A DNA stretch of 64,000 bases. It comes from Acidobacteriaceae bacterium. GTDB taxonomy: Bacteria; Acidobacteriota; Terriglobia; Terriglobales; Acidobacteriaceae. The stretch covers positions 96,655-160,654 of the forward strand of contig JAOAPC010000014.1 in assembly GCA_025462735.1 (NCBI GenBank), written 5' to 3'. This document shows positions 22,783 to 32,800 of the stretch, piece by piece. The notes below the pieces were generated by a model that saw nothing but the letters and a program-made list of their open reading frames with translations, ran no database searches and was not told the origin of the DNA. A program made the position numbers and the translations under genes. How positions within the stretch are numbered: the first letter of the stretch is position 1; every line of letters begins with the position of its first letter.

Positions 22783-22824
22783 TCTTGTCGCCGAAGACGA
22801 AAGCAGCCGATCAGTAATCGAACC

Positions 22825-23382
22825 ATGAGAGAAAACAATTTCGCTTTGCTAGTAAGTCTAGTTCTGGCGCTATCCTTGTGTGGTCATTCGGCAGACAAGG
22901 TAGCGCGAAATCCGCCGCCCGCAGCACAGGACCTAGCTTTGAAGGTTAGTCCTACAAAGCTGGTGTACAAAACAAGCGAAGCAATCGAGCTACATTTGAC
23001 TCTCGAGAACAAGGGGCAGGCACAACAAATCGTACCTCGCCATCTGAAGCTGCGGACGAATATTAGGCTGCAAATCCTTGACCATCAGGGCGGGTCAGCG
23101 AAATGGTGCGGGCGAATAGCGGATGAGCTTGTGTTTCTCAAAAGCAACTATAGAACTCTTTCTCCGGGCGAGTTTTTGAAAGGCCGGTTGACCATATCCT
23201 GTCAAAACGCCGAGGATCCAGGGCGGTCGTGGGGATACAAGATTTCTGTTCCGGGCAAGTACACAATTGAAGCGGCATATCAACTAACGTTGCCGAGAGA
23301 GAACTATGAAAAGGGTTTTCCGGGTGCTCGGGTCGTCAGTGGCCCGGTTTCGGCTGAACCAGTAACGATCGAATTACAGTAA
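22825..23382 (+). CDS. Secreted protein of unknown function, Ig-like fold likely
   Basis: A signal peptide (FALLVSLVLALSLCGHSA) precedes about 160 residues that look beta-rich: ALKVSPTKLVYKTSEAIELH, LTLENKGQAQQIVPRHL, PGKYTIEAAYQLTLP. This is the pattern of extracytoplasmic Ig-like or intracellular-proteinase-inhibitor-like domains. No catalytic motif is seen. The gene lies between two diverged copies of the 3' end of the preceding gene, so it may have been inserted there together with a hairpin repeat (GCCCACCTTT...AAAGGTGGGC, about 23405-23461). Confidence 0.6.
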   Translation: MRENNFALLVSLVLALSLCGHSADKVARNPPPAAQDLALKVSPTKLVYKTSEAIELHLTLENKGQAQQIVPRHLKLRTNIRLQILDHQGGSAKWCGRIADELVFLKSNYRTLSPGEFLKGRLTISCQNAEDPGRSWGYKISVPGKYTIEAAYQLTLPRENYEKGFPGARVVSGPVSAEPVTIELQ

Positions 23383-23468
23383 CTCGGTGGTCGGAGCTGG
23401 CATGGCCCACCTTTGGAGCACCACAACTCCCGCAAGTAGAGATAGTTGGGAAAGGTGGGCTAGCCCGC

Positions 23469-23543
23469 CCGGCAATTTCCGGAACAACAGTCTGCAATTG
23501 CCGCGGCGGACGAAGGCAGCCGCATTATCGTTCCCTGACCTTT
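23469..23543 (+). pseudogene. Second copy of the 3' end of the Cys-rich gene
   Basis: Positions 23469-23538 match 22713-22782 at 63 of 70 bases and read RQFPEQQSAIAAADEGSRII-VP-stop. Five of the seven differences are synonymous. Similarity continues in weaker form past the stop to the folK end (GGCCGATCAG). No start or upstream coding part exists. Confidence 0.85.
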
Positions 23544-23567
23544 TAGTGAAACATTGAAGGCGGCCGA

Positions 23568-24056
23568 TCAGCTTGCCACTAGTTTTTTCACTAGCTGTCC
23601 AGCCGGCAGCGCGTCTCGCAGTTCACGAATGGTCCGCTTGAATACCGGATGGCGTGCATCCGGAGCGATTTCCGCTAGCGGTTCCAATACAAAACGCCGC
23701 TCGTGCATCCGGGGATGCGGGATAGTAAGCGACGGCAGTTCTATCACCGAGCTTCCGAACAGCAGAATATCGATATCAATTATGCGTGGGGCCTTTTGCT
23801 GTCGACGTTGCCGGCCCATGCCCTGTTCCAGATTCAGAATTGCGGCGATTAACTGCCGCGGCATTTTCTCCGTATCGAGCTTGACCGCGCAATTCAGGAA
23901 CCAGGGCTGCGGACTGGTCTCGACGGGCTCCGTCTCATAAAACGACGACACCGCAGCCACAGTCCCTAATTCGGCCAACTCCTCTATCGCTGCGTTAAGG
24001 TTCGCCGCCCGGTCGCCCACATTTGATCCCAGCGAAAGATAGACGATTTTGTGCAT
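23568..24056 (-). CDS. folK: 2-amino-4-hydroxy-6-hydroxymethyldihydropteridine pyrophosphokinase (HPPK)
   Basis: HPPK transfers pyrophosphate from ATP to the pterin in folate synthesis. The protein starts MHKIVYLSLGSNVGDR and has the substrate-binding VSSFYETEPV, NLEQGMGRQRR, the catalytic PRIIDIDILLF motif with the metal-binding Asp pair, and LTIPHPRMHERRFVL. Length 162 is normal. It is convergent with the duplicated 3' end of the Cys-rich gene. No other folate gene is nearby. Confidence 0.96.
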   Translation of the reverse strand: MHKIVYLSLGSNVGDRAANLNAAIEELAELGTVAAVSSFYETEPVETSPQPWFLNCAVKLDTEKMPRQLIAAILNLEQGMGRQRRQQKAPRIIDIDILLFGSSVIELPSLTIPHPRMHERRFVLEPLAEIAPDARHPVFKRTIRELRDALPAGQLVKKLVAS

Positions 24057-24174
24057 TCTGCTTCAGTTTGCGGTTTTCCCGGATTTGTTGCCAGAGAAAA
24101 AGTGCATTCGAGGGAATCCAGTTTGCAACTTGGTTTAAGTTGCAGATCAAGCGATCATTTTTACACGCACTTTT

Positions 24175-24405
24175 ATGCTTCCAGTCGAACTAAGAATCGA
24201 CCGCGCCAAACGCCTCCTGCAGATGATCGAGCAGGATGCCCCTCTGCTGGCTGTCCGCGTCGCGCCACTTTCGCTTGAGTGCCAGGAGTCCGCCAAATCC
24301 CACGTGCAAAGGCTGGCCGCGCTGACCCGTGCCGAACTCCGGCGTCTTATGAAAGAAAAAGCCGTCACCGAGTCAACCGACCTCGTACCGCAAGCCGCCG
24401 ACTAG
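24175..24405 (+). CDS. Small protein of unknown function
   Basis: This 76-residue protein is mostly helical and charged (ELRIDRAKRLLQMIEQDAPL, SHVQRLAALTRAELRRLMKE). It starts with ATG after an A/T-rich stretch that lacks a strong ribosome site. No family is recognised. Coding potential is suggested by the amphipathic pattern and by the lack of any other feature here; it is not proven. Confidence 0.4.
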   Translation: MLPVELRIDRAKRLLQMIEQDAPLLAVRVAPLSLECQESAKSHVQRLAALTRAELRRLMKEKAVTESTDLVPQAAD

Positions 24406-24530
24406 GAGTCGCTTCCGGTTCGTCACAGCATTTTCCAGGATTTTTGCTGGCCTTCCAATAGAATCTGGCGTACACTGCCTGCCGAGTTCACACACGACCA
24501 GCGCACGTCTTCGCACGCCTAGGAGGAACC

Positions 24531-25283
24531 ATGGCCACAGCTGCGGCGCGTCCGGTAACTTCCGTCCCAACTAAATCGAACCTCCCGGGAAACCGGTTTG
24601 ACCATATCTTCTTCCCCGGTATCGCCTGGTTGATGCTCGTCACGGTCTTTGTGGGTTTTGCACCCACGTACTATCTCGCAGGAATCGTCCGAGCACCACT
24701 CCCGAGCGCGATTATTCACGTGCATGCGGTGGTGTTTTCGAGTTGGATTCTTCTACTGATCGCGCAGACCTCGCTGGTTGCTGGCGGGCGCGTGGACATT
24801 CATCGGCGGCTTGGGATTGCCGGATTCCTGCTGGCCTGCGCTGTGGTTGTTGTCGGGGTTTTGGCAGCCACGGATATGCTTGCGCGAGGTGGGCCGGGGG
24901 GAGGAGACCCGACGGCTTTCTATGCCGTTCCCCTATCAAACATGTTGGTTTTCGGCACGTTGATCCCTTTCGCATTTCGCGCGCGCCGCAATCCCCAGGT
25001 ACACAAGCGACTCATCGTGCTGGCCACGACTGCGCTGATGACCGCCGCCATTGCCCGGTGGCCGTTTGCAATCGTTCACCGAAATGCTCCGGTTGCGATG
25101 CGCTTTTCCTATGTGTTCGTGTTGCTCCTGGTGCTCTACGATCTTTGGTCAACCCACAAGATTAACCGCGCTACGCTCTGGGCGGGCGCTTTCCTGATTG
25201 CAGTACAACAGGCTGCATTTCCCATTGGCCAAACAGCCGCCTGGCACGCCTTTGCCGGTTGGATTGTATCGGTGGTTCGTTAG
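24531..25283 (+). CDS. Integral membrane protein of unknown function, six to seven helices
   Basis: AGGAGG sits 5 bases before the ATG. Hydrophobic helices include IAWLMLVTVFVGFAPTYYLA, LGIAGFLLACAVVVVGVLAA, MLVFGTLIPFAFRAR, and FVLLLVLYDLWS. Several His lie near helix ends (HVHAVVFSSW, VDIHRRLG, PQVHKRLIV), as in small heme-containing or DUF2306-like membrane proteins, but no firm family is claimed. It seems monocistronic and is convergent with lpxC. Confidence 0.65.
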   Translation: MATAAARPVTSVPTKSNLPGNRFDHIFFPGIAWLMLVTVFVGFAPTYYLAGIVRAPLPSAIIHVHAVVFSSWILLLIAQTSLVAGGRVDIHRRLGIAGFLLACAVVVVGVLAATDMLARGGPGGGDPTAFYAVPLSNMLVFGTLIPFAFRARRNPQVHKRLIVLATTALMTAAIARWPFAIVHRNAPVAMRFSYVFVLLLVLYDLWSTHKINRATLWAGAFLIAVQQAAFPIGQTAAWHAFAGWIVSVVR

Positions 25284-25344
25284 AGTCTAGAGTGATGATC
25301 AGATCGGAACTTACAGGGTAGTCTTCAGAACAACGAAGCTGCCG

Positions 25345-26250
25345 TTACACTGCCTGCTCGACCGAGTTCTCCTGAGGCGCGCGGTATTCTGCTTCACCTT
25401 CCGTGAGTGTCGTCTCTTCCCAAAGGGTACGGTCGCGCAGCAAGCGGGAAACCAAAGCAGTGTGCATCGCGTGCCCGGCGCGATCCGCGACTACCTTGCC
25501 CAGGACTCGCCGCCCGATTAATGCGAGATCGCCGATCAAATCCAGTATCTTGTGGCGGACGAACTCGTCGGGAAAACGTAAGGGGGGATTTACCAGCCCT
25601 TCCTGGGTGAGTACGAGGGCGTTTTCACTCGACGCTCCACGAATCAGTCCCTGCTGGCGCATGGCTTCGGCTTCGTGCAGAAACCCGAAGGTGCGTGCAG
25701 GAGCGATTTTTGAGACATACTGGCCATTCGTCAGCTCGAGCGAGAAGGTTTCGCGTCCAATGAGAGGATGCGGAAAGTTGATGGTGTAGGAAACCGAGTA
25801 CGTCTCCGCAGGATAAACCCCAATGAATTTGTTGCCTTCTCGAAATTCCAAGGGGCGAAGAATTCGAATGTAAGTTCGTGGACGCCGCTGTTTCCGGACC
25901 CCTGCTTTCTTGATCAGATCGATGAAAGGCCGCGCGCTGCCATCCAGGATCGGCAACTCAAGATTATCGAGTTGCACGATCGCGTTGTCGATTCCCATGC
26001 CTACGAATGCCGAAAGCAAATGCTCCGTAGTTGAGATCAGAACGCCTTTCTTCATGAGACTGGTGGCGTAGCTGACACGGGCCACATTCTTGCCCACGGC
26101 TTCAATCTCAAAGCCATCCAGATCCACTCGGCGGAAGATGATCCCCGTGCCCGCCGGAGCGGGAAGGATTTGCAGGCTGACCGGTGCTCCAGAATGAAGA
26201 CCTACGCCTTGGCAGCTGGCTCCTGCACGAAGTGTTTGTTCAGTTATCAG
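25345..26250 (-). CDS. lpxC: UDP-3-O-acyl-N-acetylglucosamine deacetylase, non-canonical start
   Basis: LpxC performs the first committed step of lipid A synthesis. Clear motifs are ISTTEHLLSAF (zinc His), LDNLELPILDGSARPFID, APARTFGF and FVRHKILDLIGDLAL (zinc His/Asp). The first standard start (GTG at 26127) lies 41 codons into the conserved region. Upstream the same frame continues open and encodes ITEQTLRAGASCQGVGLHSG and VSLQILPAPAGTGIIFRRV, the missing LpxC N-terminus. A stop closes the frame before any ATG, GTG or TTG. CTG at 26250 is the best start: it gives 301 residues and puts the GLHSG His at position 19, as in E. coli. No good ribosome site is seen. Confidence 0.88.
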   Translation of the reverse strand: MITEQTLRAGASCQGVGLHSGAPVSLQILPAPAGTGIIFRRVDLDGFEIEAVGKNVARVSYATSLMKKGVLISTTEHLLSAFVGMGIDNAIVQLDNLELPILDGSARPFIDLIKKAGVRKQRRPRTYIRILRPLEFREGNKFIGVYPAETYSVSYTINFPHPLIGRETFSLELTNGQYVSKIAPARTFGFLHEAEAMRQQGLIRGASSENALVLTQEGLVNPPLRFPDEFVRHKILDLIGDLALIGRRVLGKVVADRAGHAMHTALVSRLLRDRTLWEETTLTEGEAEYRAPQENSVEQAV

Positions 26251-26432
26251 GGTGGATTCCAGACTACAAAGCTACCAGCACACCAAGAAATTCGTATGTG
26301 GCAATTTCGCCACAGTCCGTGGCAGGAATGACATACATGGTCGGGCGTAACATCCATGTTTACAAATGTTTACATCCTTTCTCCGCACCGGAGATGACCG
26401 CTGCAATCGCAATACCGGCTGCAAACGGACGT

Positions 26433-27266
26433 TCAGTGCCTTTTGGACGCGTTGGCAGCTTGAGGATCAAACAGAGAATCGCTCAACCCTTGGTTGTAGC
26501 TCGCGCCGGTGAGAAAACTCTGGGCTGACATTTCGCTGTTAAAAAGACGCGTCGTATCGAACGGCGTCATGATGTTCTGAACGGGGCGATAGTTATCGAA
26601 AATTTCCTCTTCCACGTTGCGCTGTTTGTCCGCGGGATCGCGCCACGAGAAGCTCTTCTTTACCGGAAGGTGCGTAATGGTGTCGATATAAAGGGTGACC
26701 GCCTCGTTTTTATTATTCATGACCGTCACCTGCTCGGTTTGCTTCTGCGCAGCGACGGTTTGACCTTCGTAAAAGAGTGCTACCCCGGGTTGATTGAGCC
26801 ACTCCCGCAACACAAGATCGAGCGAGTAGTGTCGGCGTCGCAAATAGGCATCGAGTTCGTCCTTTTGATCCAAAGGGCGCACACCTCTGTAGGTGATCTC
26901 ATAACCTTTGTCGCCGTTATAAATTTCAATGACATCACGTTTTTTTGTGAGCTCGACCCGGTCTTTGTCGGGAAACTTCCTGAAACGCCAGAATACGGTC
27001 CCCAGGCTGTTCGGCTGGCCGTGGTGAAAGCTGTACCCGCGGCCCTCCGACCTCATGTCGCTGGCATTCAAATACGCTTGTCCGCCGAGCGCCTGAATGG
27101 CTTGATCAATGATCGCCTTAGCTTTTTGGACATTGGCTTGGTCGGTCGGGATCGACTGGGCAGGGGTGGAAACAGCAGTAGAGTTAGTGTCGTTCGGGCC
27201 GGTAGCAGGAGTGTCCTGCCCGAAAGCAATCACTGTCAGCAAAAGTGCGATGAGCGCATATTTCAT
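26433..27266 (-). CDS. Periplasmic protein of unknown function, LolA/LppX-like fold suspected
   Basis: A signal peptide (MKYALIALLLTVIAFGQ) precedes a Thr/Ser/Pro linker, then ANVQKAKAIIDQAIQALGGQ and a beta-rich domain (DRVELTKKRDVIEIYNGDKG, LYIDTITHLPVKKSFSW). This layout resembles outer-membrane lipoprotein-sorting-like proteins. The C-terminal 40 residues are less ordered. No lipid-attachment Cys is present. It is downstream of the SDR gene on the same strand (about 48 bp gap) and may be co-transcribed with it. Function not established. Confidence 0.6.
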   Translation of the reverse strand: MKYALIALLLTVIAFGQDTPATGPNDTNSTAVSTPAQSIPTDQANVQKAKAIIDQAIQALGGQAYLNASDMRSEGRGYSFHHGQPNSLGTVFWRFRKFPDKDRVELTKKRDVIEIYNGDKGYEITYRGVRPLDQKDELDAYLRRRHYSLDLVLREWLNQPGVALFYEGQTVAAQKQTEQVTVMNNKNEAVTLYIDTITHLPVKKSFSWRDPADKQRNVEEEIFDNYRPVQNIMTPFDTTRLFNSEMSAQSFLTGASYNQGLSDSLFDPQAANASKRH

Positions 27267-27314
27267 TCTTTAGACATATTAGACGCACTCAGGCCACAGG
27301 TACGCTGCCCCGCC

Positions 27315-28094
27315 TCAACCAACCAGCACGGCCCCGCCATTCACGTTGAAAATCTCGCCGGTAATAAAGCCTGCGTGCGGAGTGCAGAGGAACAAAATAG
27401 GCGCGGCGATTTCTTCCGGTGTGCCGACTCGCCCCAGGGGGATCGGACGAAGCACTTCTTTCGCGATTGCCGGATCATCCAGCGCCGGACGCGACATGTC
27501 GGTATCCACCCACCCTGGAGCAACCGAGTTCACATAAATGTGTTGGCGAGCCAGTTCCAAGGCGAGGCTCTTAGTGAAACTGATGAGCGCGCCTTTGCTG
27601 GCGGAGTAATCGCAGTGGAAAGCTTCTCCTCGCTGACCGGAAGTTGAACTGATAAGCACGATGTGAGCTGGCGACTTCGCGCTCGCGTTCTTTTTCATCG
27701 CGGAAACCGAATGTTTCACCAGCGCGAACACCGCATCCAGGTTGATCGCCAAAGTTCGTCGCCACTGCTCGTCACTCATTTTGTCGATGGGTACATCTTC
27801 CGCCGGCCAAACGCCGTGGTTAGCAACCAGAATGTCCAGCCGCCCAAATCGCTTGACGGTCGCGGCCACCAATTCCTGAGCAGTGCCCGTACCTTCCAGA
27901 TTGCAGGCGACCGCGGCGCATTGTTTGTCGCCACATTCGCGGACCAGCTTTTCTGCCGCGGCCTGAGCTTTTTCGTAGTTGAAAATCACGCGTGCGCCCG
28001 CTTCGACAAACATCCGCACCGTGGCCGCGCCGATTCCGCGCGACCCGCCGGTTATGAGGGCAGCTCTTCCTTCAAGAGAAAGTGAGATTGACAT
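27315..28094 (-). CDS. Short-chain dehydrogenase/reductase, FabG-like
   Basis: The classical SDR features are present: the NAD(P)-binding ALITGGSRGIGAA, LVANHGVWP (NAG-like motif), the catalytic Ser in LISSTSGQRG, and Tyr/Lys in DYSASKGAL. SVAPGWVDTDM and the C-terminal GEIFNVNGGAVL match 3-oxoacyl-ACP reductase-type members. Length 259 fits. The true substrate may be a 3-ketoacyl group or another ketone. It is not in a fab cluster. Confidence 0.88.
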   Translation of the reverse strand: MSISLSLEGRAALITGGSRGIGAATVRMFVEAGARVIFNYEKAQAAAEKLVRECGDKQCAAVACNLEGTGTAQELVAATVKRFGRLDILVANHGVWPAEDVPIDKMSDEQWRRTLAINLDAVFALVKHSVSAMKKNASAKSPAHIVLISSTSGQRGEAFHCDYSASKGALISFTKSLALELARQHIYVNSVAPGWVDTDMSRPALDDPAIAKEVLRPIPLGRVGTPEEIAAPILFLCTPHAGFITGEIFNVNGGAVLVG

Positions 28095-28150
28095 GCTGGA
28101 ATAGTTTCCAGCATGAGCGACAGATTTGGCAATCGCAGTCGCTTAAGCGG

Positions 28151-29653
28151 CTATTCCGCGACTCCGTCGAAGACCTGGGCGCAGTCCATCCGCAGGGTGC
28201 CGTTGTCGTTGAAGAGCAAACCATTGAAACGCAGAACGCTGCCTGGTTGTGCGGGAGTCGAGCTAAGTACTTGCGTGTTGTTATCAGAGTAAACGTAAAC
28301 GATGCCCGGATTCTGAAGGCTGGTGGACTGGCCCGTAACAGCCACCAACGTCGGAATCAGGTCATAAGAGGCGAGTGCGACCGAGTAGACCGTGAATACA
28401 CCGCTGGTGGAAATCGCTGTCACGGTCCCGTTAATTGTCTGCGGCATCAGGGTGATTGTGGTCGCAGGTGTGTACGAGCCTCCTACGGTCACGATGCTCG
28501 GCGATGAGACGTAGGCGTTCTGGCCCGAGACCATACTGGATGCAATAAAATTCGCCTGAAAAGGAAGGTCTTGCAAATTCTGGAACTGCCCCGAAATCCG
28601 GAAGTTCGTGTTGCTGTCGAACGAATAATAGAGATAATTCGCCGGTTGCACAGTCAAGTCATCGCCCTGTTGCTGGCGTCCCTCGATCGAAATGACGCGA
28701 TCTGAGCCGTAAATTCCCTCAAGAGGGCCAACCATAACATTGCGGGCGTTGGCATCTTCTACAGCAATCCTGGCCGCTCGCAAAGAACCGTTCGCCTGAA
28801 TAGTCACGTCTATATCCACGAACATCCCGGTGATCAACGAAGAAAAGTCAGCAATGCCTTGGAATACGGTGCTTGTATCAGTCTTGACTGCCAGCGCTGT
28901 TCCGGTTCCGCCAGATGAAAAGACGGAACCATTAGCTGTAGACACTGTGAAGTCGCCGGACACCGGATCAGCAGATACAATCCGCCCCTCAATCCCGCCT
29001 TGCTTGCCGTTCCCCTCATTCGTTGGCTGAGACGAGATAGTGACCGGCGCCAAGCTGAAGGTCGGAGTAAGAGAGTATATGGTGCTTAGGCTTGCAGCAT
29101 CACAAGTTGAATAACTGGCCGATCGGGAGACCAACAAATTTAACTGCAAGCTCATGGCAGTGCCAGTGACCGAGATTGGAGAGGATAACTCCACTGTTGC
29201 CGGGTGTATTTGGGCCGGGTCTATGCCGCCGAAAGTATTAAGTACAAGGCCACCACGCGAATTTACGGTCGCACACGTAAAAGCTGGGTACGTATATGCG
29301 AGCGCGGCAGAGGTATAGATACCCTGCGGAACAGTAGCTGTAATAGCGGGTTGTGAATTGCCATTTAGACGAATGAATTCAACCATCTCAGGGGCATTGA
29401 AAATTGTAATTGCCTTACCCGCTTTGTTGGTCAATGTAAGGGTGACGAGGCTCATCGCGTAAGCGGACAGCTGGTCATTTGCTGTGCTTGCGAGCAGCAC
29501 GGTAACATTGGTGTTTCCGCTAAACTCCGGAGGCGGGAGCCCCGGCCGGCCACCACACCCAGCTGTAATTCCAGCCATCGCTGAAAACAGGACTGAGAAC
29601 GCGAGCATCCTGAAAGACAGGAATCCGTACAAGGACAATCCGATCGCCTTCAT
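28151..29653 (-). CDS. Lipoprotein with DUF4382/DUF5666-like repeats
   Basis: The ATG at 29653 follows GGAGG by 6 bases. The signal peptide ends in a lipobox (AGITAGC). The N-terminal domain (NVTVLLASTANDQLSAYAMS, FEL-like beta pattern, FTCATVNSRGG) resembles DUF4382. Later segments with GGIEGRIVSADPVSGDFTV and VTAISTSGVFTVYSVALASY resemble DUF5666-type beta repeats. About 500 residues. Such outer-surface lipoproteins are common in Acidobacteriota and have no known function. An upstream in-frame start at 29674 lies before the ribosome site and is rejected. Confidence 0.75.
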   Translation of the reverse strand: MKAIGLSLYGFLSFRMLAFSVLFSAMAGITAGCGGRPGLPPPEFSGNTNVTVLLASTANDQLSAYAMSLVTLTLTNKAGKAITIFNAPEMVEFIRLNGNSQPAITATVPQGIYTSAALAYTYPAFTCATVNSRGGLVLNTFGGIDPAQIHPATVELSSPISVTGTAMSLQLNLLVSRSASYSTCDAASLSTIYSLTPTFSLAPVTISSQPTNEGNGKQGGIEGRIVSADPVSGDFTVSTANGSVFSSGGTGTALAVKTDTSTVFQGIADFSSLITGMFVDIDVTIQANGSLRAARIAVEDANARNVMVGPLEGIYGSDRVISIEGRQQQGDDLTVQPANYLYYSFDSNTNFRISGQFQNLQDLPFQANFIASSMVSGQNAYVSSPSIVTVGGSYTPATTITLMPQTINGTVTAISTSGVFTVYSVALASYDLIPTLVAVTGQSTSLQNPGIVYVYSDNNTQVLSSTPAQPGSVLRFNGLLFNDNGTLRMDCAQVFDGVAE

Positions 29654-29813
29654 AACTACCTCCACAGCAGCCATGTCAGGCGAGGCCGGAATCGCTGATC
29701 ACCGATCGAGGAAGAACGGCTTCGCGAGTAGCGAAAAGGATTGTACGCGACGTGAGAAGCCGCACCAAGTAAATTAGCGTAAATGTTGGTATGGAATTGC
29801 GGACGGGTCTAGT

Positions 29814-32800
29814 CTAGCTTCCAATATTTCCGAAGCTGCGCTCGGATTTCAATTCGCGTGCAAGAATCCTGACCAGCATGCCATCGTATTTCGTCCCGCT
29901 TCCGCGTTCTAGTTCGGTGACAGCTTGTTCGCTGGTCTTGGCAGGCGTGAGCGTGCGGTCGCTGGTGAGGTTCACGTAGGCATTCGCCACCGCGATAATT
30001 CTTCCCCACAAAGGGATATCATCGCCTTTTAGCTCCTTGGGGAATCCACTTCCGTCCAGGTGCTCGTGATGGCACTCCACCGCCTCCTTGATGCGTGCAG
30101 CGTCGGGCATCGTGGCCAGCACTTCTCCCGCAAAGCGCGGGTGGTTCTTCAGCAGCTCGAATTCTTGCTCGGAGAGAGAGCCTTGTTTGTTCAACACCCG
30201 TTCAGGAACGAACATCTTGCCGAGGTCATGCACGCGTCCGGCAAAGCTGAGCTCCCGAATATCTGTGGGGGAAAGGTTAAGAGCGCGCCCGATCACTTCA
30301 CAATATTGCGCAACCGCCTCACCGTGGCCGGAAGCATGCAGCTCCCTTGATTCGGCTGCGCGGGCAAGGGTCTCTATTGAATCCCTCAGCGCCACTCCGT
30401 CCTTGTCTTCCGCACTCATCGAGAGCTTCCGCAGAGTGCCGACCAGTTCCTCCAGGTGTTCCGGCCCGGTGCGCTCGCGCTGCAGAAAACCTTCGATGTA
30501 CCCGGAGACCAGTTGCCGTTGTAGAACGCCACCTTCTTCGCGCTCGAAATCCTCTGCCGTCGATACCCGGTCGCCACCGGCTTTTTTCGAGATATACATT
30601 CCCATGTCCGCGACCCGAATAATGCTCTCTGCCGAGAAGCCGTGCACCGGAAAGCTGGCGACACCGAAGCTGCCCGTGATCTTGTGTTCGCTCAGCATCG
30701 GATCTGTGGCCAGCCACAACCGCAAGCGCTCCGCCAAAATTTGTGCCTGTTCCACGCCAGTTTCGGGCATCAGGATGATGAACTCATCGCCACCGTATCT
30801 GGCGACCACGTTCGACTGACGGCACTTGTTCTCGAGCAGCCGTCCGACGCGCGCCAGCACCAGGTCCCCCTCAAGGTGTCCAGTGGAGTCATTCACTTCT
30901 TTGAACTTGTCGAGATCGACCAGCACCACCGAGAACGGGCGTCCCGAGCGCGATGCACGCTTCCACTCCGACGACAATGCTTCCCAGAAAAAGCGCCGCG
31001 TCTTGATTCCGGTGAGGCCGTCTGTAATCGACTGTTGCTGCAATTTCTGAAAGACGAAAGAGTTGTGCAGCGCCGTCGCTAGCAGGTCAGCAAGCGTGTT
31101 CATTACCAGAACGTCATCATCGGCGACGGCACGCTCCGCTTCGCTTTCCACATTGAGAATACCCATCAGGGTATCTCCGTACGTGATCGGAATACAGAGC
31201 ACGGTTCGCGAGCCGGGCAGCAGCGACTGCAGCGGTACGGTTTCAGTACTGTGCAGCAAGGCGGTCTCTCCAGTTCGCGCAACTCGGCCGATAATTCCGG
31301 TGCCCAGCGCAATCTTTTTTCCCTTCTCGTGCGCGGTTGTTCCGGCTTCAGCCTTGATTTCGATTTCCTTGGTGGCGTAGTCCAAAATGCCAATGCCGAT
31401 GTGGTCGAAACGGAAGTTCCTCTGTATGTGACCGACAATTTCCGCGAGCATCTGCTCGGCATCTTCGCTCGAAATTGCGGTCTTTGAAACGCTGTTCAAG
31501 AAGGCGAATTGGCGGGAGCGGCGCTGCTCTTCGGCGAAAAGGCGGGCATTCTCGATGGCGACGGAAACCTGCCCAGCCGCGGTTTTTAATACCTCTAAAT
31601 CGCGTTGCTCGAACACGTATTCGTGGGTCATGCTCATCGCGGCCATCACGCCAGTTGCTTTGCCATTCACCAGAATGGGAGCTCCGCAGAAAGATTTCGC
31701 CGGACGCGGCGGCACCAGAGTTACTCCCAACCGCTCCCTCGCGCGGTCCAGGTCCGAGCGGATCAGTAGTGGCTGTCCGGTGCGCAAGATGTATTCCGTC
31801 AAGCCGTTGTCAAATTTGCGCTGGTGTCTGGGCAGCACCTGTCCATCTTCGACATCCAACTCGTAGACGATCGAATCCCCGTCCTGAAAAGTGACCTGAA
31901 AATTCGATGTGTCGAAAATCTGCCCGAGCTCCTTTTGGACCGTGCGCAGCACTTCGGCCTGATTCAACCGCGAACTGATCGCCTGGCCAATCTGGGTTAA
32001 CAGCTGATATTCCTTGGTGCGGCGCTGCGCGTCATGCATCACCACGTAATTTTCCAGCGTCAATCCAATTTGCAAGGCTAGCCCGATCAGCAGCCGCAAA
32101 TTCGAGTCTCCGAACAGCCGCCGCTCGGTATGCGGGAAAAGAATCACGCCGAAATTGTGCTCGCGGGTTTGCAGGCTAACGGCCGTTGCATTGCGAATGT
32201 TCTCCGCGACCACGGACTCCCGGAACTGTTCAAAGCGTCCGCCAGGAAACGCAGGCAGCGGCTCCGACATTTCCGGAAGATTGCGGAACGAAACGAATCC
32301 GCCGCGGCGGTATGCCAGCTCGCAAACGTATTCCCCTGCACCGGTCGCGTCTAACTTCGCCGCAAATTCAGGCGAGAACCCAAGTTGGACGGAAGGAAGC
32401 ACTCCCCGCCAGCGCTCAGAAATGCAGATCACCGCCCGGGTAGTTGGCAGCGGAGCCACGAGTCGATCCAGAATTCTCTGCATGCTGGGGGCAAGGTCGT
32501 TGGCCGAAAGCAACCGCATCGGATCAACATCAAGTTTCGAAAACGCCAGTGCATTCTCTTGCACCGCGTTCCGCTCATTTTCGAAGAGCACCATTACCAT
32601 CGCCAGCCCCAGCAGCATCTGTGGGACGGGACCGAGAACGTCGCCTCCTAACATGTGGATTGGCTTCAGCTGGCCAAAGGTCGTCAATACCGCCCAGAGT
32701 GACAGCGAAAAAGAAAGCAGCCGAAATGCTATTGAGCCCCGCCGCCGCGCTGTCCGGTAAAAATCGAACGCGCTGTAACCGAGAATGAGCGCAACCATCA

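Noticed and set aside
26670..27647. Open frame of 325 codons on the plus strand
   Set aside because: It is antisense to the ends of two genes with signal peptide or SDR motifs; its protein lacks any recognisable domain.
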